Below, in pieces: positions 18,423-27,129 of a stretch of DNA of 64,000 bases. The position numbers and the translations under genes were made by a program. Numbering within the stretch: the stretch's first letter is position 1; each line of letters starts with the position of its first letter. Source of the stretch: Streptomyces sp. NRRL F-5126 (GTDB lineage: Bacteria; Actinomycetota; Actinomycetes; Streptomycetales; Streptomycetaceae); contig NZ_JOFZ01000015.1 in the NCBI RefSeq assembly GCF_000721265.1, forward strand, positions 124,001 to 188,000. The letters run 5' to 3'. The notes beneath the pieces were generated by a model. It worked only from the letters and a program-made list of their open reading frames with translations, made no database searches and was not told the origin of the DNA.

Positions 18423-19228
18423 CCGGGACGGCGGCAGAATGCGCTCTGCTGGCCGAACGCCTGCGGGAGCTGCGGGCCCGTACGGGCCTGAGCCTGGCGG
18501 CACTGGCCGAGCGCACCGCGTACAGCAAGTCCTCGTGGGACCGCTATCTGGGCGGGAAGAAGCCGGCGCCCCGGCAGGCCGTGCAGGCACTGTGCGCGCT
18601 GGCGGGAGAGGACTCCGGGCCGCTGATCGCCCTGTGGGAACTGGCGGACGCGCAGTGGAGCGGGCGTTCGAGTGCCGCTCCGGCGGCGGCTGCCCCACCG
18701 GCAGCCGGCACCGCGGAAGCCGCGGAGTTGCCGCGCCGGGCCGGGCACAGGCGCCCGCTGCTCATCGGCGCCGGGGCGGCCGCGCTGGCCGCGGTCGCGG
18801 CGCTGACAGCACTGTCCTTGAGCGGCGCGGACACCGGCCATCGGACCGTGGTGTCTCCGGCGCTGAGCCCCACTCCGGGATGCCGCGGAAGGACGTGCGA
18901 GGGGAAGGACCCCGGACCCATGTCGTGCGCACTGCCCGACCGCTCGGAGGTGCTGGGGCCGCGGCACCGCACCCGGACGGGCGCGTTCGTGCAACTGAGG
19001 TACAGCAAGGCGTGCGCCGCGGCCTGGGGCCGTTTCTGGCACGCGCGGATCGGGGACGCGATCGAGGTCTCCGCTCCCGGCGGCCCACCCCGGCGAGCCG
19101 AGGCCACGGGCGGCGGCGACACGAAGAGTTACCTCTTCACGCACATGGTCGACGCGAGCGACCTCACCGGCCTGCGGGTGTGCTTCGACCCGGTGGGCGC
19201 CGGGCCACGGGAGTGCTTCCGTCCCTGA
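18419..19228 (+). CDS. HTH-transmembrane-DUF2690 protein
   Basis: 269 residues, parallel in layout to its neighbour. It has an Xre-like helix-turn-helix (GLSLAALAERTAYSKSSWDRYL), an Ala/Pro linker, one transmembrane helix (about 118-140), then an exported domain with conserved cysteines and LRYSKACAAAWGRFWHARIGD, the DUF2690 pattern. The two HTH domains are so alike that tandem duplication followed by exchange of the outer domain is likely. GTG overlaps the TGA of the upstream gene (GTGA), so translation is coupled and both depend on passage through the upstream TTA codon. Confidence 0.83.
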   Translation: MTGTAAECALLAERLRELRARTGLSLAALAERTAYSKSSWDRYLGGKKPAPRQAVQALCALAGEDSGPLIALWELADAQWSGRSSAAPAAAAPPAAGTAEAAELPRRAGHRRPLLIGAGAAALAAVAALTALSLSGADTGHRTVVSPALSPTPGCRGRTCEGKDPGPMSCALPDRSEVLGPRHRTRTGAFVQLRYSKACAAAWGRFWHARIGDAIEVSAPGGPPRRAEATGGGDTKSYLFTHMVDASDLTGLRVCFDPVGAGPRECFRP

Positions 19229-19265
19229 CCGGCAGCACGGCGCACGGGCCCCGGTACCGGGCGCG

Positions 19266-19311
19266 GACACGACGATGCACCGCCCGGTGGTCAGGGCGGT
19301 GCATCGGTGTC
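19266..19311. terminator. Bidirectional terminator hairpin
   Basis: A 13-bp perfect stem (19273-19285 with 19294-19306) is extended by GACAC/GTGTC. It lies between the convergent DUF2690 gene and the small exported protein. Confidence 0.75.
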
Positions 19312-19354
19312 GCTGTGCGCCGGCGCGTCGGTGCGGTTCGCGCCCTTTGCGGGG

Positions 19355-19633
19355 TCAGACCCCGGCCTTGGCCCGCTTCTTCGGCTTGGTGACCGTGGTC
19401 AGCGCGTCGGCCTTCCTGCCGCGGTCGAGGACCGTGACGAGACCCGCGATGATCGCGAAGAGCGCCAGCGGGCACAGTACGAAGAGGCCGACGGTCTGGA
19501 TCGCGCTCAGGCCCGGGCCCGGGTCGCTGCCCTGGGGCTTGGTCACGGCCAGCGCCGGGGACGACATCAGCAGGATCATCAGCGTCGTACCGGCCGCGAC
19601 GGCGCCGGCGCGCAGAGCGTTCTTGTTGTCCAC
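19355..19633 (-). CDS. Small exported/membrane protein
   Basis: 92 residues. N-terminal signal sequence (about 7-30, ending SSPALA), a short polar loop, a second hydrophobic helix (about 46-68), and a lysine/arginine-rich C-terminal tail (TKPKKRAKAG) that would lie in the cytoplasm. The short form with one helix after a signal-like segment is frequent in streptomycetes, but I do not recognise a named family. It starts 20 bp downstream of the malQ stop, so it may be the last gene of that transcript. Confidence 0.7.
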   Translation of the reverse strand: MDNKNALRAGAVAAGTTLMILLMSSPALAVTKPQGSDPGPGLSAIQTVGLFVLCPLALFAIIAGLVTVLDRGRKADALTTVTKPKKRAKAGV

Positions 19634-19653
19634 GGTGCAAACGTAGCGAACGC

Positions 19654-21795
19654 CTACGCGGGACGCGCGGGCGGGGGTGGTGTACGCGCCGGAAGGTGGG
19701 GTTCCACCACCTCCATCAGGCGGAGCAGGCGGGGCGAGGCGGCCAGTTCCTCCAGCGTCACGGGACGACCCGCCGCGTCAGCGAGCGGCAGCCGCCAGTT
19801 GGGGTACTCGTCCGACGTGCCCGGCAGGTTCTGCGGGCGCCTGTCGCCGACCGTGTCGGGCAGCCAGACGCCGACCATCGCCGCGGGGGTGGCCAGCAGG
19901 AAGCGGTGGACGGCCCCGATCTCGTCCTCCTCGTCGTCCGCGCCGTGCCCGAGCGCCCGGTCGGGCAGCAGGCCGAGTACAGCCAGGTCGCGCAGCCAGG
20001 CCGACACCTCCGCGCGGTCCTCGGCCTGTTCCTCGGCGAGCGGGCGGGAGAGCAGGCCGAGCCGGTGGCGCAGGGCGACGTGCTCGCCCGTCAGGCGGGC
20101 GGCGGTGGACGGCAGGTCGTGCGTGGTGGCCGTCGCGACGCAGCCTGGCCGCCACTCGGCGGGGTCGAGGGGCGGCTGCCCGTCCTTGTCCCAGTGGCGT
20201 TCGAACCAGAGGACGGACGTGCCGAGGATGCCGCGCCGCGCGAGCGCCTCGCGCACGCCGGGCTCGACGGTCCCGAGGTCCTCCCCCACCACCGGCGCGC
20301 CCGCGCGGTGCGCCTCCAGCACGAGGACGGCGAGCATCGCCTCGGCGTCGTAGCGCACATACGTTCCCCGGGTGGGGTCGCCGCCCTCGGCGTCACGCGG
20401 GATCCACCAGAGGCGGAAGAGCCCCATCACGTGGTCCATGCGCAGCGCGCCCGCGTGCCTCAGGAGGCCGCGCAGCAGGCCGCGGTAGGCCGCGTAGCCG
20501 GTGGCGGCGAGCGCGTCGGGACGCCAGGGCGGCAGGCCCCAGTCCTGCCCGAGCGAGTTGAACGCGTCGGGTGGCGCGCCGACGGAGATGGAGTCGGCGA
20601 ACACCCCCTGCTGCGCCCAGGTGTCGGCGCCGTCCGGGTGCACCCCGACGGCCAGGTCGTGGACGATGCCGACGGCCATCCCCGCCTCGGCGGCGGCGTG
20701 GCTCGCGGCGCCGAGCTGCTGGTCGGTGAGGAACGCGGCGCGGCTGTGGAACTCGACGCGGTCGAGCAGCTCGCCCCGCGCGGCGGCGGTCTCGGCCGAC
20801 CGCGGGTCGCGCAGGCCCTCGGGCCACGCGTGCCAGTCGGGGCCGTGGACCTCGGCGAGCGCGTACCAGGTCGCGTGGTCGTCGAGTGCCCTGCCCTGGG
20901 AGGCGAGGTAGTCGCAGTACTCGGCGCGCCTGCCGGGGCCGAGCGGGACGGCGAGGACGATCTCCAGGGCTTCGCGCTTGAGCGCCCAGACGGCGTCGCG
21001 GTCGATGTGCGCGTCCTCGTGGAGCACGGCCGCCCGCAGCGCCGCGGCGCGCTCGCCCAGCGCGTCGAGGCGCCCGCGGTCGGGGCCCGTCACGTACGCG
21101 TACTCGGGGACCGCCTCCACGCGCAGGTGCACGGGGTCGGGGAAGCGGCGCGACGAGGGACGGTAGGGGGACGGGTCGCTCGGCACGGTGGGCACGGCGG
21201 CGTGCACCGGGTTGATCTGCACGAATCCCGCGCCGAGCGTGCGTCCGGCCCAGGAGGCCGTCTCGGCGAGGTCCCCCAGGTCCCCCATGCCCCAGGATCG
21301 GGAGGACAGCAGCGAGTAGAGCTGGACGAGGAACCCGTGGCACCGGCCCGGCGGCTGCGGCGCGCGCGGCGGCGCGACGATCAGGGTGGCTTCTGCGGTG
21401 CGGCCGCCGGGGGCCTCGGCGCGCAGCCGGTGCACGCCGAGCGGGGGGCCGTCCTCCGCGGCGGCGAGGCCGAGGGTGCCCGCGTCGGCACGCAGTCGCG
21501 CCTGGCCGCCGTCCTCCAGGTCGACGCCGAGCACCGTGCCCGCCGGGAGCCGCGCCGACCAGGCGGGCGGCGGCTCGCCCGCCCACCACACCACGGTCGG
21601 GGGCAGCAGGCGGGCCGCGGCCTCGCGCTCCGCCGCGCCGGTCGCCGACGCGATCGCCGCCGGGGTCGAGGCGTCGACCCCGAGTGCGGCGAGCACCGCC
21701 ACGACCGTGGCGTCGTCGACGTGGACCTCCGTCGCCGGCGAGGGCGCGTACGTCGTGGCGACACCGTGCAGCTCGGCGAGGCGGGCGAGGCCCAT
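19654..21795 (-). CDS. malQ: 4-alpha-glucanotransferase (amylomaltase)
   Basis: 713 residues, GH77 enzyme that transfers alpha-1,4-glucan segments between maltodextrins. The first about 140 residues form the extra N-terminal domain of the E. coli-like long MalQ type. The catalytic core has the nucleophile Asp454 in LRMDHVMGLF and the acid/base Glu505 in VVGEDLGT, with YRPSSRRF and PDAFNSLGQDWG also conserved. AGGAG lies five bases before the ATG. The TGA of a small upstream ORF touches that ATG directly. Long antisense frames on the plus strand are shadows. Confidence 0.94.
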   Translation of the reverse strand: MGLARLAELHGVATTYAPSPATEVHVDDATVVAVLAALGVDASTPAAIASATGAAEREAAARLLPPTVVWWAGEPPPAWSARLPAGTVLGVDLEDGGQARLRADAGTLGLAAAEDGPPLGVHRLRAEAPGGRTAEATLIVAPPRAPQPPGRCHGFLVQLYSLLSSRSWGMGDLGDLAETASWAGRTLGAGFVQINPVHAAVPTVPSDPSPYRPSSRRFPDPVHLRVEAVPEYAYVTGPDRGRLDALGERAAALRAAVLHEDAHIDRDAVWALKREALEIVLAVPLGPGRRAEYCDYLASQGRALDDHATWYALAEVHGPDWHAWPEGLRDPRSAETAAARGELLDRVEFHSRAAFLTDQQLGAASHAAAEAGMAVGIVHDLAVGVHPDGADTWAQQGVFADSISVGAPPDAFNSLGQDWGLPPWRPDALAATGYAAYRGLLRGLLRHAGALRMDHVMGLFRLWWIPRDAEGGDPTRGTYVRYDAEAMLAVLVLEAHRAGAPVVGEDLGTVEPGVREALARRGILGTSVLWFERHWDKDGQPPLDPAEWRPGCVATATTHDLPSTAARLTGEHVALRHRLGLLSRPLAEEQAEDRAEVSAWLRDLAVLGLLPDRALGHGADDEEDEIGAVHRFLLATPAAMVGVWLPDTVGDRRPQNLPGTSDEYPNWRLPLADAAGRPVTLEELAASPRLLRLMEVVEPHLPARTPPPPARPA

Positions 21796-22056
21796 TCAGA
21801 CTCCTGGGGACTCCGGGCCGACGGCCGTCAGGGGCGCGGTCGGTTCGCTGGTCAAGGGTGCCGTCTCCGCGAGCGGCGGCTCGCTCGTCAGCGGGGCGGC
21901 GTCGGCGAGGGGTGGCTCACTGGTGAGGGGAGCCGGCACAAAGGCCGGGGCGAACGTCGGCACTGTGTGCGCCTGTACCGGTACGGCCGGTGCACACAGT
22001 GCCCGTCGTTTGGAGTGTTCACGGATGGTAGCGGTCACGGCTCTGTCTCCCAGCAT
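21796..22056 (-). CDS. Possible small upstream protein with 13-residue repeats
   Basis: An 86-residue frame from ATG 22056 (longer versions to 22134 possible). Its stop codon touches the malQ start (TGA-ATG), and malQ's ribosome site lies inside it, so coupling is possible. The C-terminal half is a repeat: APLTSEPPLADA, APLTSEPPLAET, APLTSEP. The middle overlaps a perfect 12-bp inverted repeat. It may be a real leader protein or an untranslated 5' region that happens to be open; codon bias alone cannot decide. Not recognised. Confidence 0.35.
   Translation of the reverse strand: MLGDRAVTATIREHSKRRALCAPAVPVQAHTVPTFAPAFVPAPLTSEPPLADAAPLTSEPPLAETAPLTSEPTAPLTAVGPESPGV
21959..22003. promoter_or_regulatory. 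Long inverted repeat upstream of malQ
   Basis: GGCACTGTGTGC at 21959-21970 and GCACACAGTGCC at 21992-22003 are exact reverse complements, with the palindrome GTACCGGTAC between them. It lies 164-208 bp upstream of malQ. It could be an operator or, if transcribed, a stable RNA hairpin in the malQ leader. Confidence 0.6.
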
Positions 22057-22134
22057 GAGGAATCCGGACCCAGTCAGCCCTACCCAGCGCGGACGTTCGC
22101 AGACCTGCCGGTGCGAGAACGTGACGCGGGGCAT

Positions 22135-22484
22135 CCGGCGGCGTGCGCCGCCGGCCGGCGTACGGGTCCTGAGGGGTGGGCCGCCGGATGGACGTCCTGC
22201 CTACCACAACGCCGGCGCACGCGTGCGGTCACGCACTGCCGCGCATGCCCGCGCCGGCGCGGGCCGGATACCGCTCTCCCTGGACACGGGGCCACGCGCG
22301 GCGCTCCCGGCCGGGAACGGAATCCGCCAGGGACTGAAGGACGGGACGGGAAGGCCCGGCGCGGCCGGGTACGCGAGGGCGCCGTGGTCCGTCGGGTGGG
22401 CGAGTGGCCGTCCAGTGGCGGCTTACGGCTGCGCACCGCCCCGCCGGGCCGGCGGGGACCGCGGCTTACGACGATGACCCGGTG
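22135..22484. other. Intergenic region between HNH gene and malQ leader
   Basis: 350 bp. It contains a hairpin that may end the HNH transcript (22439-22457) and presumably the malQ promoter. I see no supported gene; plus-strand frames here run antisense and are low-complexity. Confidence 0.45.
22439..22457 (-). terminator. Hairpin downstream of the HNH gene
   Basis: CCCCGCCG (22439-22446), 3-nt loop, CGGCGGGG (22450-22457), 27 bp after the HNH stop in the direction of transcription. No T-tract. Confidence 0.45.
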
Positions 22485-23021
22485 TCAGGCTGAAACGCCG
22501 TCGATCCGGGCCATCGCGTCCTCCGCGCCGTACGGCTGCAAATAGGGCAGCCAGCGCGGATCCCTGTGCCCTGTCCCGATGATCCGCCACGCGAGACCGG
22601 ACGGCGGGGCGGGTTGCTGGTGCAGCCGCCAGCCCAGCTCGCGCAGGTGGCGGTCGGCCTTGACGTGGTTGCAGCGGCGGCAGGCGGCCACCACGTTCTC
22701 CCACGCGTGCTGCCCGCCCCGGCTGCGTGGAACGACGTGGTCGACGCTGGTCGCGACGCCACCGCAGTACATGCAGCGTCCGCCGTCCCTGGCGAACAGG
22801 GCACGGCGGGTCAGCGGTACGGGCCCCCGGTAGGGGACCCGCACGAAGCGCTTGAGCCGGATCACGCTGGGCGCGGACACGACCCGTGTGGCGCTGTGCA
22901 GGAAGGCGCCGGAGTCCTCGAGGGAGATCGCCTTGTTCTCCAGGACGAGGACGAGCGCGCGGCGGAGCGGTACGACGCCGAGCGGCTCGTACGACGCGTT
23001 CAGGACCAGGACATGCGGCAC
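22485..23021 (-). CDS. HNH endonuclease domain protein
   Basis: 178 residues. N-terminal VLVLNASYEPLGVVPLRRALVLV is the characteristic opening of the bacterial stand-alone HNH family. The nuclease core has a zinc pair CMYC, the metal-binding DHVVPRSRGG, the Asn of WENVVAACRRCN, and a second zinc pair CRRC. It probably nicks or cuts DNA, but its cellular role is unknown and no methylase or defence partner is adjacent. The family is nearly universal in actinomycetes, which argues for a housekeeping role. Divergent from the MscS gene. Confidence 0.92.
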   Translation of the reverse strand: MPHVLVLNASYEPLGVVPLRRALVLVLENKAISLEDSGAFLHSATRVVSAPSVIRLKRFVRVPYRGPVPLTRRALFARDGGRCMYCGGVATSVDHVVPRSRGGQHAWENVVAACRRCNHVKADRHLRELGWRLHQQPAPPSGLAWRIIGTGHRDPRWLPYLQPYGAEDAMARIDGVSA

Positions 23022-23260
23022 GGATGCCTCCTATTACGCCGGCGACGCGTGGCTCGCGCCGGGACGATCTGCTCTCAGTCTCTCCTCATGCCTGGTCGAA
23101 ACGCCACCACGGCCGGGTAACGGGCTCCTGGTGTTTTCGGCCACAGCCCCGGCCGCGGCGCCGCGTGAGCCCCGTCTCTCGCACCCCCGAACGGCGCCTC
23201 GCCCCCTTCCGCCGGCCGTAGTGTGGTGGACCCGCCCGGCGCATCCTGGAGGTCCCCGCC

Positions 23261-24337
23261 GTGTCCTGGTCCGCCCTGCAGGCCGCCTCGCCCTCACCCG
23301 CACCGCACCCGACGCCCCTCACCGTCGGCGACGCCACGGACCGGGCGAGCGACGCGGCGAGCTGGGTGGGGCAGAACTGGTCCACATGGCTGTCGATCGG
23401 GCTGCGCATCATCGTGATCATCGTGATCGCGCTGGTGCTGCGGCACCTGATACGCAAGGCGCTGACCCGGCTGATCGCCCACATGAACCGCGGTGTGCAG
23501 GCGGTGGAGGGCACGGCGCTCGGCGGGCTGCTGGTCAACGCGGAACGGCGCAGGCAGCGGTCGGAGGCGATCGGCTCCGTGCTGCGGTCCGTGACCTCGT
23601 TCCTGGTGCTCGGGACGGCCGCGCTCATGGTGCTCGGCGCGCTGAAGATCAACCTCGCGCCGCTGCTCGCGTCGGCGGGGGTGGCCGGCGTCGCGCTCGG
23701 CTTCGGGGCGCGCAACCTCGTGATGGACTTCCTCTCCGGCGTCTTCATGATCCTGGAGGACCAGTACGGCGTGGGCGACTCGATCGACGCGGGCGTCGCG
23801 TCGGGCGAGGTGATCGAGGTCGGCCTGCGCGTCACGAAGCTGCGCGGCGACAACGGCGCGATCTGGTACGTGCGCAACGGCGAGATCAAGCGGATCGGCA
23901 ACCTCAGCCAGGGCTGGGCCACGGCGGCGCTCGACGTGACCGTGCGGCCGTCGGAGGACCTGGGCGAGGTGAAGGCGGCCATCGCGCGCGCGGCGGAGGG
24001 GATGGCCGAGGAGGACCCGTGGAACGAACGGCTGTGGGGGCCCGTCGAGGTGCTGGGCCTCGACTCGGTGCGGCTCGACTCGATGACGCTGCGGCTGTCC
24101 GCCAAGACCATGCCGGGTCAGTCGGCCGGCGTGGAGCGCGAGCTGCGCTGGCGGGTCAAGCGGGCGCTCGACGAGGCGGGCGTCCAGATCGTGGGCGGCA
24201 CGCTGCCGCTGTTGGCCGAGGACTTCGCGCCCGACACGTCGGCCGGGGGCGCCGCCCCGTACGCGCTGTCCGCCCCCGCCTCCCGGCGGTCCGTCCAGGC
24301 GTCCCCGCCGCCGTCGCAGCCGGATCGGCACAAGTAG
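23261..24337 (+). CDS. Mechanosensitive ion channel, MscS family
   Basis: 358 residues. Two or three transmembrane helices: about 45-65 (IGLRIIVIIVIALVLRHLI) and about 108-130, then the pore-lining TM3 segment (SAGVAGVALGFGARNLVMDFLSGVFMILEDQYGVGD). The beta domain (VIEVGLRVTKLRGDNGAIWYVRNGEI) and the alpha/beta C-terminal domain follow, ending in a disordered Ser/Pro tail. It opens on membrane stretch to release solutes in osmotic downshock. GTG start at 23261. It stands as a single gene between the HNH gene (divergent) and csnR. Confidence 0.93.
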   Translation: MSWSALQAASPSPAPHPTPLTVGDATDRASDAASWVGQNWSTWLSIGLRIIVIIVIALVLRHLIRKALTRLIAHMNRGVQAVEGTALGGLLVNAERRRQRSEAIGSVLRSVTSFLVLGTAALMVLGALKINLAPLLASAGVAGVALGFGARNLVMDFLSGVFMILEDQYGVGDSIDAGVASGEVIEVGLRVTKLRGDNGAIWYVRNGEIKRIGNLSQGWATAALDVTVRPSEDLGEVKAAIARAAEGMAEEDPWNERLWGPVEVLGLDSVRLDSMTLRLSAKTMPGQSAGVERELRWRVKRALDEAGVQIVGGTLPLLAEDFAPDTSAGGAAPYALSAPASRRSVQASPPPSQPDRHK

Positions 24338-24393
24338 CCCCTGCGGGCGCGTAACGGTTCGGCCGCCCGGCGGGAAAAGGACGCTTTCGGGTA

Positions 24394-24423
24394 TTGACGG
24401 CTCCCTTGCGCGGGTCATACCTT
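24394..24423 (+). promoter_or_regulatory. Housekeeping-type promoter for csnR
   Basis: -35 TTGACG at 24394-24399, 18-bp spacer, -10 TACCTT at 24418-24423. The start point would fall a few bases downstream, just before the palindromic operator, so repressor binding there would block initiation or clearance. Confidence 0.65.
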
Positions 24424-24434
24424 CCTCGCAGCCG

Positions 24435-24453
24435 GTTAGGAAACCTTCCTAAC
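24435..24453. promoter_or_regulatory. CsnR operator palindrome
   Basis: GTTAGGAA-ACC-TTCCTAAC, perfect 8-bp arms around three bases, 12 bp after the -10 box and 27 bp before the csnR GTG. It matches the AGGAA/TTCCT type palindrome I recall for the ROK-family repressor CsnR of S. lividans, so autoregulation of the whole operon is likely. Confidence 0.8.
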
Positions 24454-24480
24454 AATGATGTCGAGGAAACGGGACCGGGC

Positions 24481-25665
24481 GTGAGCACGACACCACCTTC
24501 ACCTGGCACACCCAGGGTGCTGCGGGCGATGAACGACCGCGCCGCGCTCGACCTGCTCGTCGCCCACGGCCCGCTGACCAGGACCCGGATCGGTGAGCTG
24601 ACCGGTCTTTCCAAGCCCACCGCGTCCCAGCTGCTGGCCCGCCTGGAGGCCGCGGGACTGGTGCGGACCACCGGCAGGGTCAGCGGCCGGCCGGGACCGA
24701 ACGCGGCGCTCTACGAGATCCACCCGCAGGCCGCGCACGTCGCCGCCCTGGCCGTCGGGCACACGGGCATCAGCGCCCAGGTCGCCGACATCACCGGCGC
24801 CGTCGTCGGCTCCTGCCGGGTCGAGGCGGACGCGGTGGACGAGGACGTGCGCGGCAGGACGGCGCAACTCGTCGCGGAGGCGGTGGACGGCGCGCTCGCC
24901 GAGGCCGGGCTCGGCCACGACGACCTGCACTGCGCGGTCATCGGCACGCCGGGAGCCATCGACCGGGCCACCGGCGAACTGCGCTACGCCCCGCACCTGC
25001 CCGGCTGGCACTCGCGCACCCTGCTCGCGGACCTCGCCGAGGTGCTCGGCGCGCCGGTCGTCATCGAGAACGACGTGAACCTCGCGGCGATCGCCGAGCA
25101 GTACGAGGGCGCGGCGCAGGACTACGACGACTACGTGCTGACCTGGCTCGACCGGGGCGTCGGCGCCGCGATCGTGCTGGGCGGCACCCTGCTGCGCGGT
25201 GCCACGGGCGGCGCGGGCGAGATCGGGTACATGCCGCTGCCGGGCGCGCCGCTGGCCCGGGGCGGCTCCGCCGCGTGGGCGGGCGACGACGCGGGCGGCG
25301 GCTTCCAGAGCCAGGTGTCGGCGACGGCCGTACGGGCCCTCGCGGGCGGCGCGCCGCTCGGCGAGGCGCTGGCGGACGAGGGCGTACTCGGCGCGGTCGC
25401 CGAGCGGCTCGCGACCGGGATCGCGGCGGTCGTCGCGGTCGTGGACCCCGAACTCGTCGTGCTGTCGGGGTCGGTGGCCCAGGCGGGCGGCGAGGCGCTG
25501 CGCGCCAGGGTACACGCGGAACTGTCCGGCCTCGCGCTGCCGAGACCCCTGCTGCGGATCAGCGACATCGACGGCGACCCGATCCTGACGGGGGCGCTGC
25601 GCACGGCGCTCACGCAGGCACGGGACGCGGTCTTCGACACCACACGCTTCGACACGGCCAAGTAG
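24481..25665 (+). CDS. csnR: ROK-family transcriptional repressor CsnR
   Basis: 394 residues. N-terminal winged helix (about 15-75: LLVAHGPLTRTRIGELTGLS, then KPTASQLLARLEAAGLVRTTG), then the ROK sugar-kinase-like domain with VIENDVNLAAIAE and GVGAAIVLGGTLLRGATGGAGEIGYMPL. The usual ROK zinc cysteines (CxCGxxGC) are absent after GEIGYMPL, so it may lack that zinc site. In S. lividans CsnR represses chitosan-oligosaccharide uptake genes and the chitosanase gene. GTG 24481 is preferred to an upstream frame that runs through the operator. The gene is first in the operon. Confidence 0.9.
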   Translation: MSTTPPSPGTPRVLRAMNDRAALDLLVAHGPLTRTRIGELTGLSKPTASQLLARLEAAGLVRTTGRVSGRPGPNAALYEIHPQAAHVAALAVGHTGISAQVADITGAVVGSCRVEADAVDEDVRGRTAQLVAEAVDGALAEAGLGHDDLHCAVIGTPGAIDRATGELRYAPHLPGWHSRTLLADLAEVLGAPVVIENDVNLAAIAEQYEGAAQDYDDYVLTWLDRGVGAAIVLGGTLLRGATGGAGEIGYMPLPGAPLARGGSAAWAGDDAGGGFQSQVSATAVRALAGGAPLGEALADEGVLGAVAERLATGIAAVVAVVDPELVVLSGSVAQAGGEALRARVHAELSGLALPRPLLRISDIDGDPILTGALRTALTQARDAVFDTTRFDTAK

Positions 25666-25775
25666 CCGAACAGGCCGAAGAACACGCCACACCACACCGC
25701 ACTGCGCTGCGCGCCGGCACGGCCGCACGCACGTGCCTCCCATCCCTGTCCTCCTCCTCGTAAAGGAAGTCCGCC

Positions 25776-27119
25776 ATGGCAGGTCGGCGTATACGCTCCT
25801 GCGTGCCCGTGGCCCTGGGCGCCGCCACGGCACTGCTGCTCGCCGGATGCGCGAATCCGAGCACCGGCAGCGCCAACGACGACCCGACGAAGCCGGTCAC
25901 GCTGAAGTTCTGGCACGGCTGGTCGGATCCCAACGAGGTCAAGGCGATCAACGCGAGCATCGCCCGCTTCGAGAAGCTGCACCCGAACATCAAGGTGCGC
26001 TCCACCGGCAACGTCACCGACGCGACCATCAACCAGGCCTTGCGCGCGGGCGGCGGCGACACCCCCGACGTGGTGACGTCGTTCACGACGAACAACGTCG
26101 GCCAGTACTGCTCGTCCGGCATGTGGGTGGACCTGGACCCCTTCATGAAGAAGGACGGGATCGACAAGCACACCGTCTTCCCGAAGACGCTGCTCGACTA
26201 CACGCAGTACAAGGGCGACCAGTGCGCCCTGCCGCTGCTCGCCGACGCGTACGGGCTCTACTACAACAAGGACGACTTCAAGGCCGCCGGGATCGCCTCG
26301 CCGCCCAGGACGATGTCCGAGTTCAAGGCCGACGCCGTCAAGCTGACGCGACACGGCAAGGACGGCTCGATCACCCGCGCGGGCTTCATGCCGAACTTCC
26401 GCCTGTACCAGAACAGTCCCGACCGCATGCTGGCGCAGTGGGGCCCGAAGTACTTCGACGAGAACGGCAAGGCGCGGCTCGCCGACGACCCCAAGGTCAC
26501 CGCGTTCTTCAAGGAGATGAACGCCATCTCGTCGGCCGAGGGCGGCCACGGCAAGCTGGAGAAGCTGCGGTCGGGCTTCGGCGACGAGTACTCGGACGGC
26601 AACGCGTTCTTGCAGGGCAAGCTCGCGATGCACATGGACGGCGAGTGGCGCGGCCTCATGCTCAAGGACGCCGGGGCGAAGTTCCACTGGGGCGTGGCCC
26701 CGCTGCCCGTCCCCGACGACCAGGCCGACACGTACGGGCGTGGCTACCTGACCGGCACGGTCACCGGCATCGCGCACAGCAGCAAGCACCAGAACGCGGC
26801 CTGGGAGCTCGTCAAGTACCTGACCACCAACACCGATCAGGTCGTGGACTTCGCCAACGACATCCACAACGTGCCGTCGACGAAGGCGGCGCTCGCGTCA
26901 CCGAAGCTGACGCCCGACCCGAACTTCCGCGCCTTCATCAAGATCGCCCAGAACAAGTACAGCTCGGCGATCCCGCCGTCCGAGAACGGCGGCATGTACA
27001 TCACGTCCTTCCAGGACTTCGCCTACTCCGAGGAGGAGGGCGGCGAGAAGAACCTCCACGCGGGCCTCAAGAAGCTCGACAAGCAGATAGACGCCGACAA
27101 CCTCCAGTCGGAGAGCTGA
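25776..27119 (+). CDS. csnE: ABC transporter sugar-binding lipoprotein (CsnE)
   Basis: 447 residues. Twin-arginine-like start (AGRRIR), hydrophobic stretch and lipobox LAGC with lipidation at Cys25. The rest is a solute-binding protein family 1 domain (LKFWHGWSDPNEVKAINASI, then PDVVTSFTTNNVG and AALPLLADAYGLYYNKD-type strands). It should sit on the outer face of the membrane and capture glucosamine oligosaccharides, judged from the operon's similarity to csnR-K. AAGGAAG precedes the ATG. A 110-bp gap separates it from csnR without a visible second operator. Confidence 0.9.
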   Translation: MAGRRIRSCVPVALGAATALLLAGCANPSTGSANDDPTKPVTLKFWHGWSDPNEVKAINASIARFEKLHPNIKVRSTGNVTDATINQALRAGGGDTPDVVTSFTTNNVGQYCSSGMWVDLDPFMKKDGIDKHTVFPKTLLDYTQYKGDQCALPLLADAYGLYYNKDDFKAAGIASPPRTMSEFKADAVKLTRHGKDGSITRAGFMPNFRLYQNSPDRMLAQWGPKYFDENGKARLADDPKVTAFFKEMNAISSAEGGHGKLEKLRSGFGDEYSDGNAFLQGKLAMHMDGEWRGLMLKDAGAKFHWGVAPLPVPDDQADTYGRGYLTGTVTGIAHSSKHQNAAWELVKYLTTNTDQVVDFANDIHNVPSTKAALASPKLTPDPNFRAFIKIAQNKYSSAIPPSENGGMYITSFQDFAYSEEEGGEKNLHAGLKKLDKQIDADNLQSES

Positions 27120-27129
27120 GGAGCAGGGC

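Noticed and set aside
19696..22545. 949-residue plus-strand frame antisense to malQ
   Set aside because: Typical GC-rich shadow of a real gene: no domain pattern, and malQ on the other strand has a complete catalytic site.
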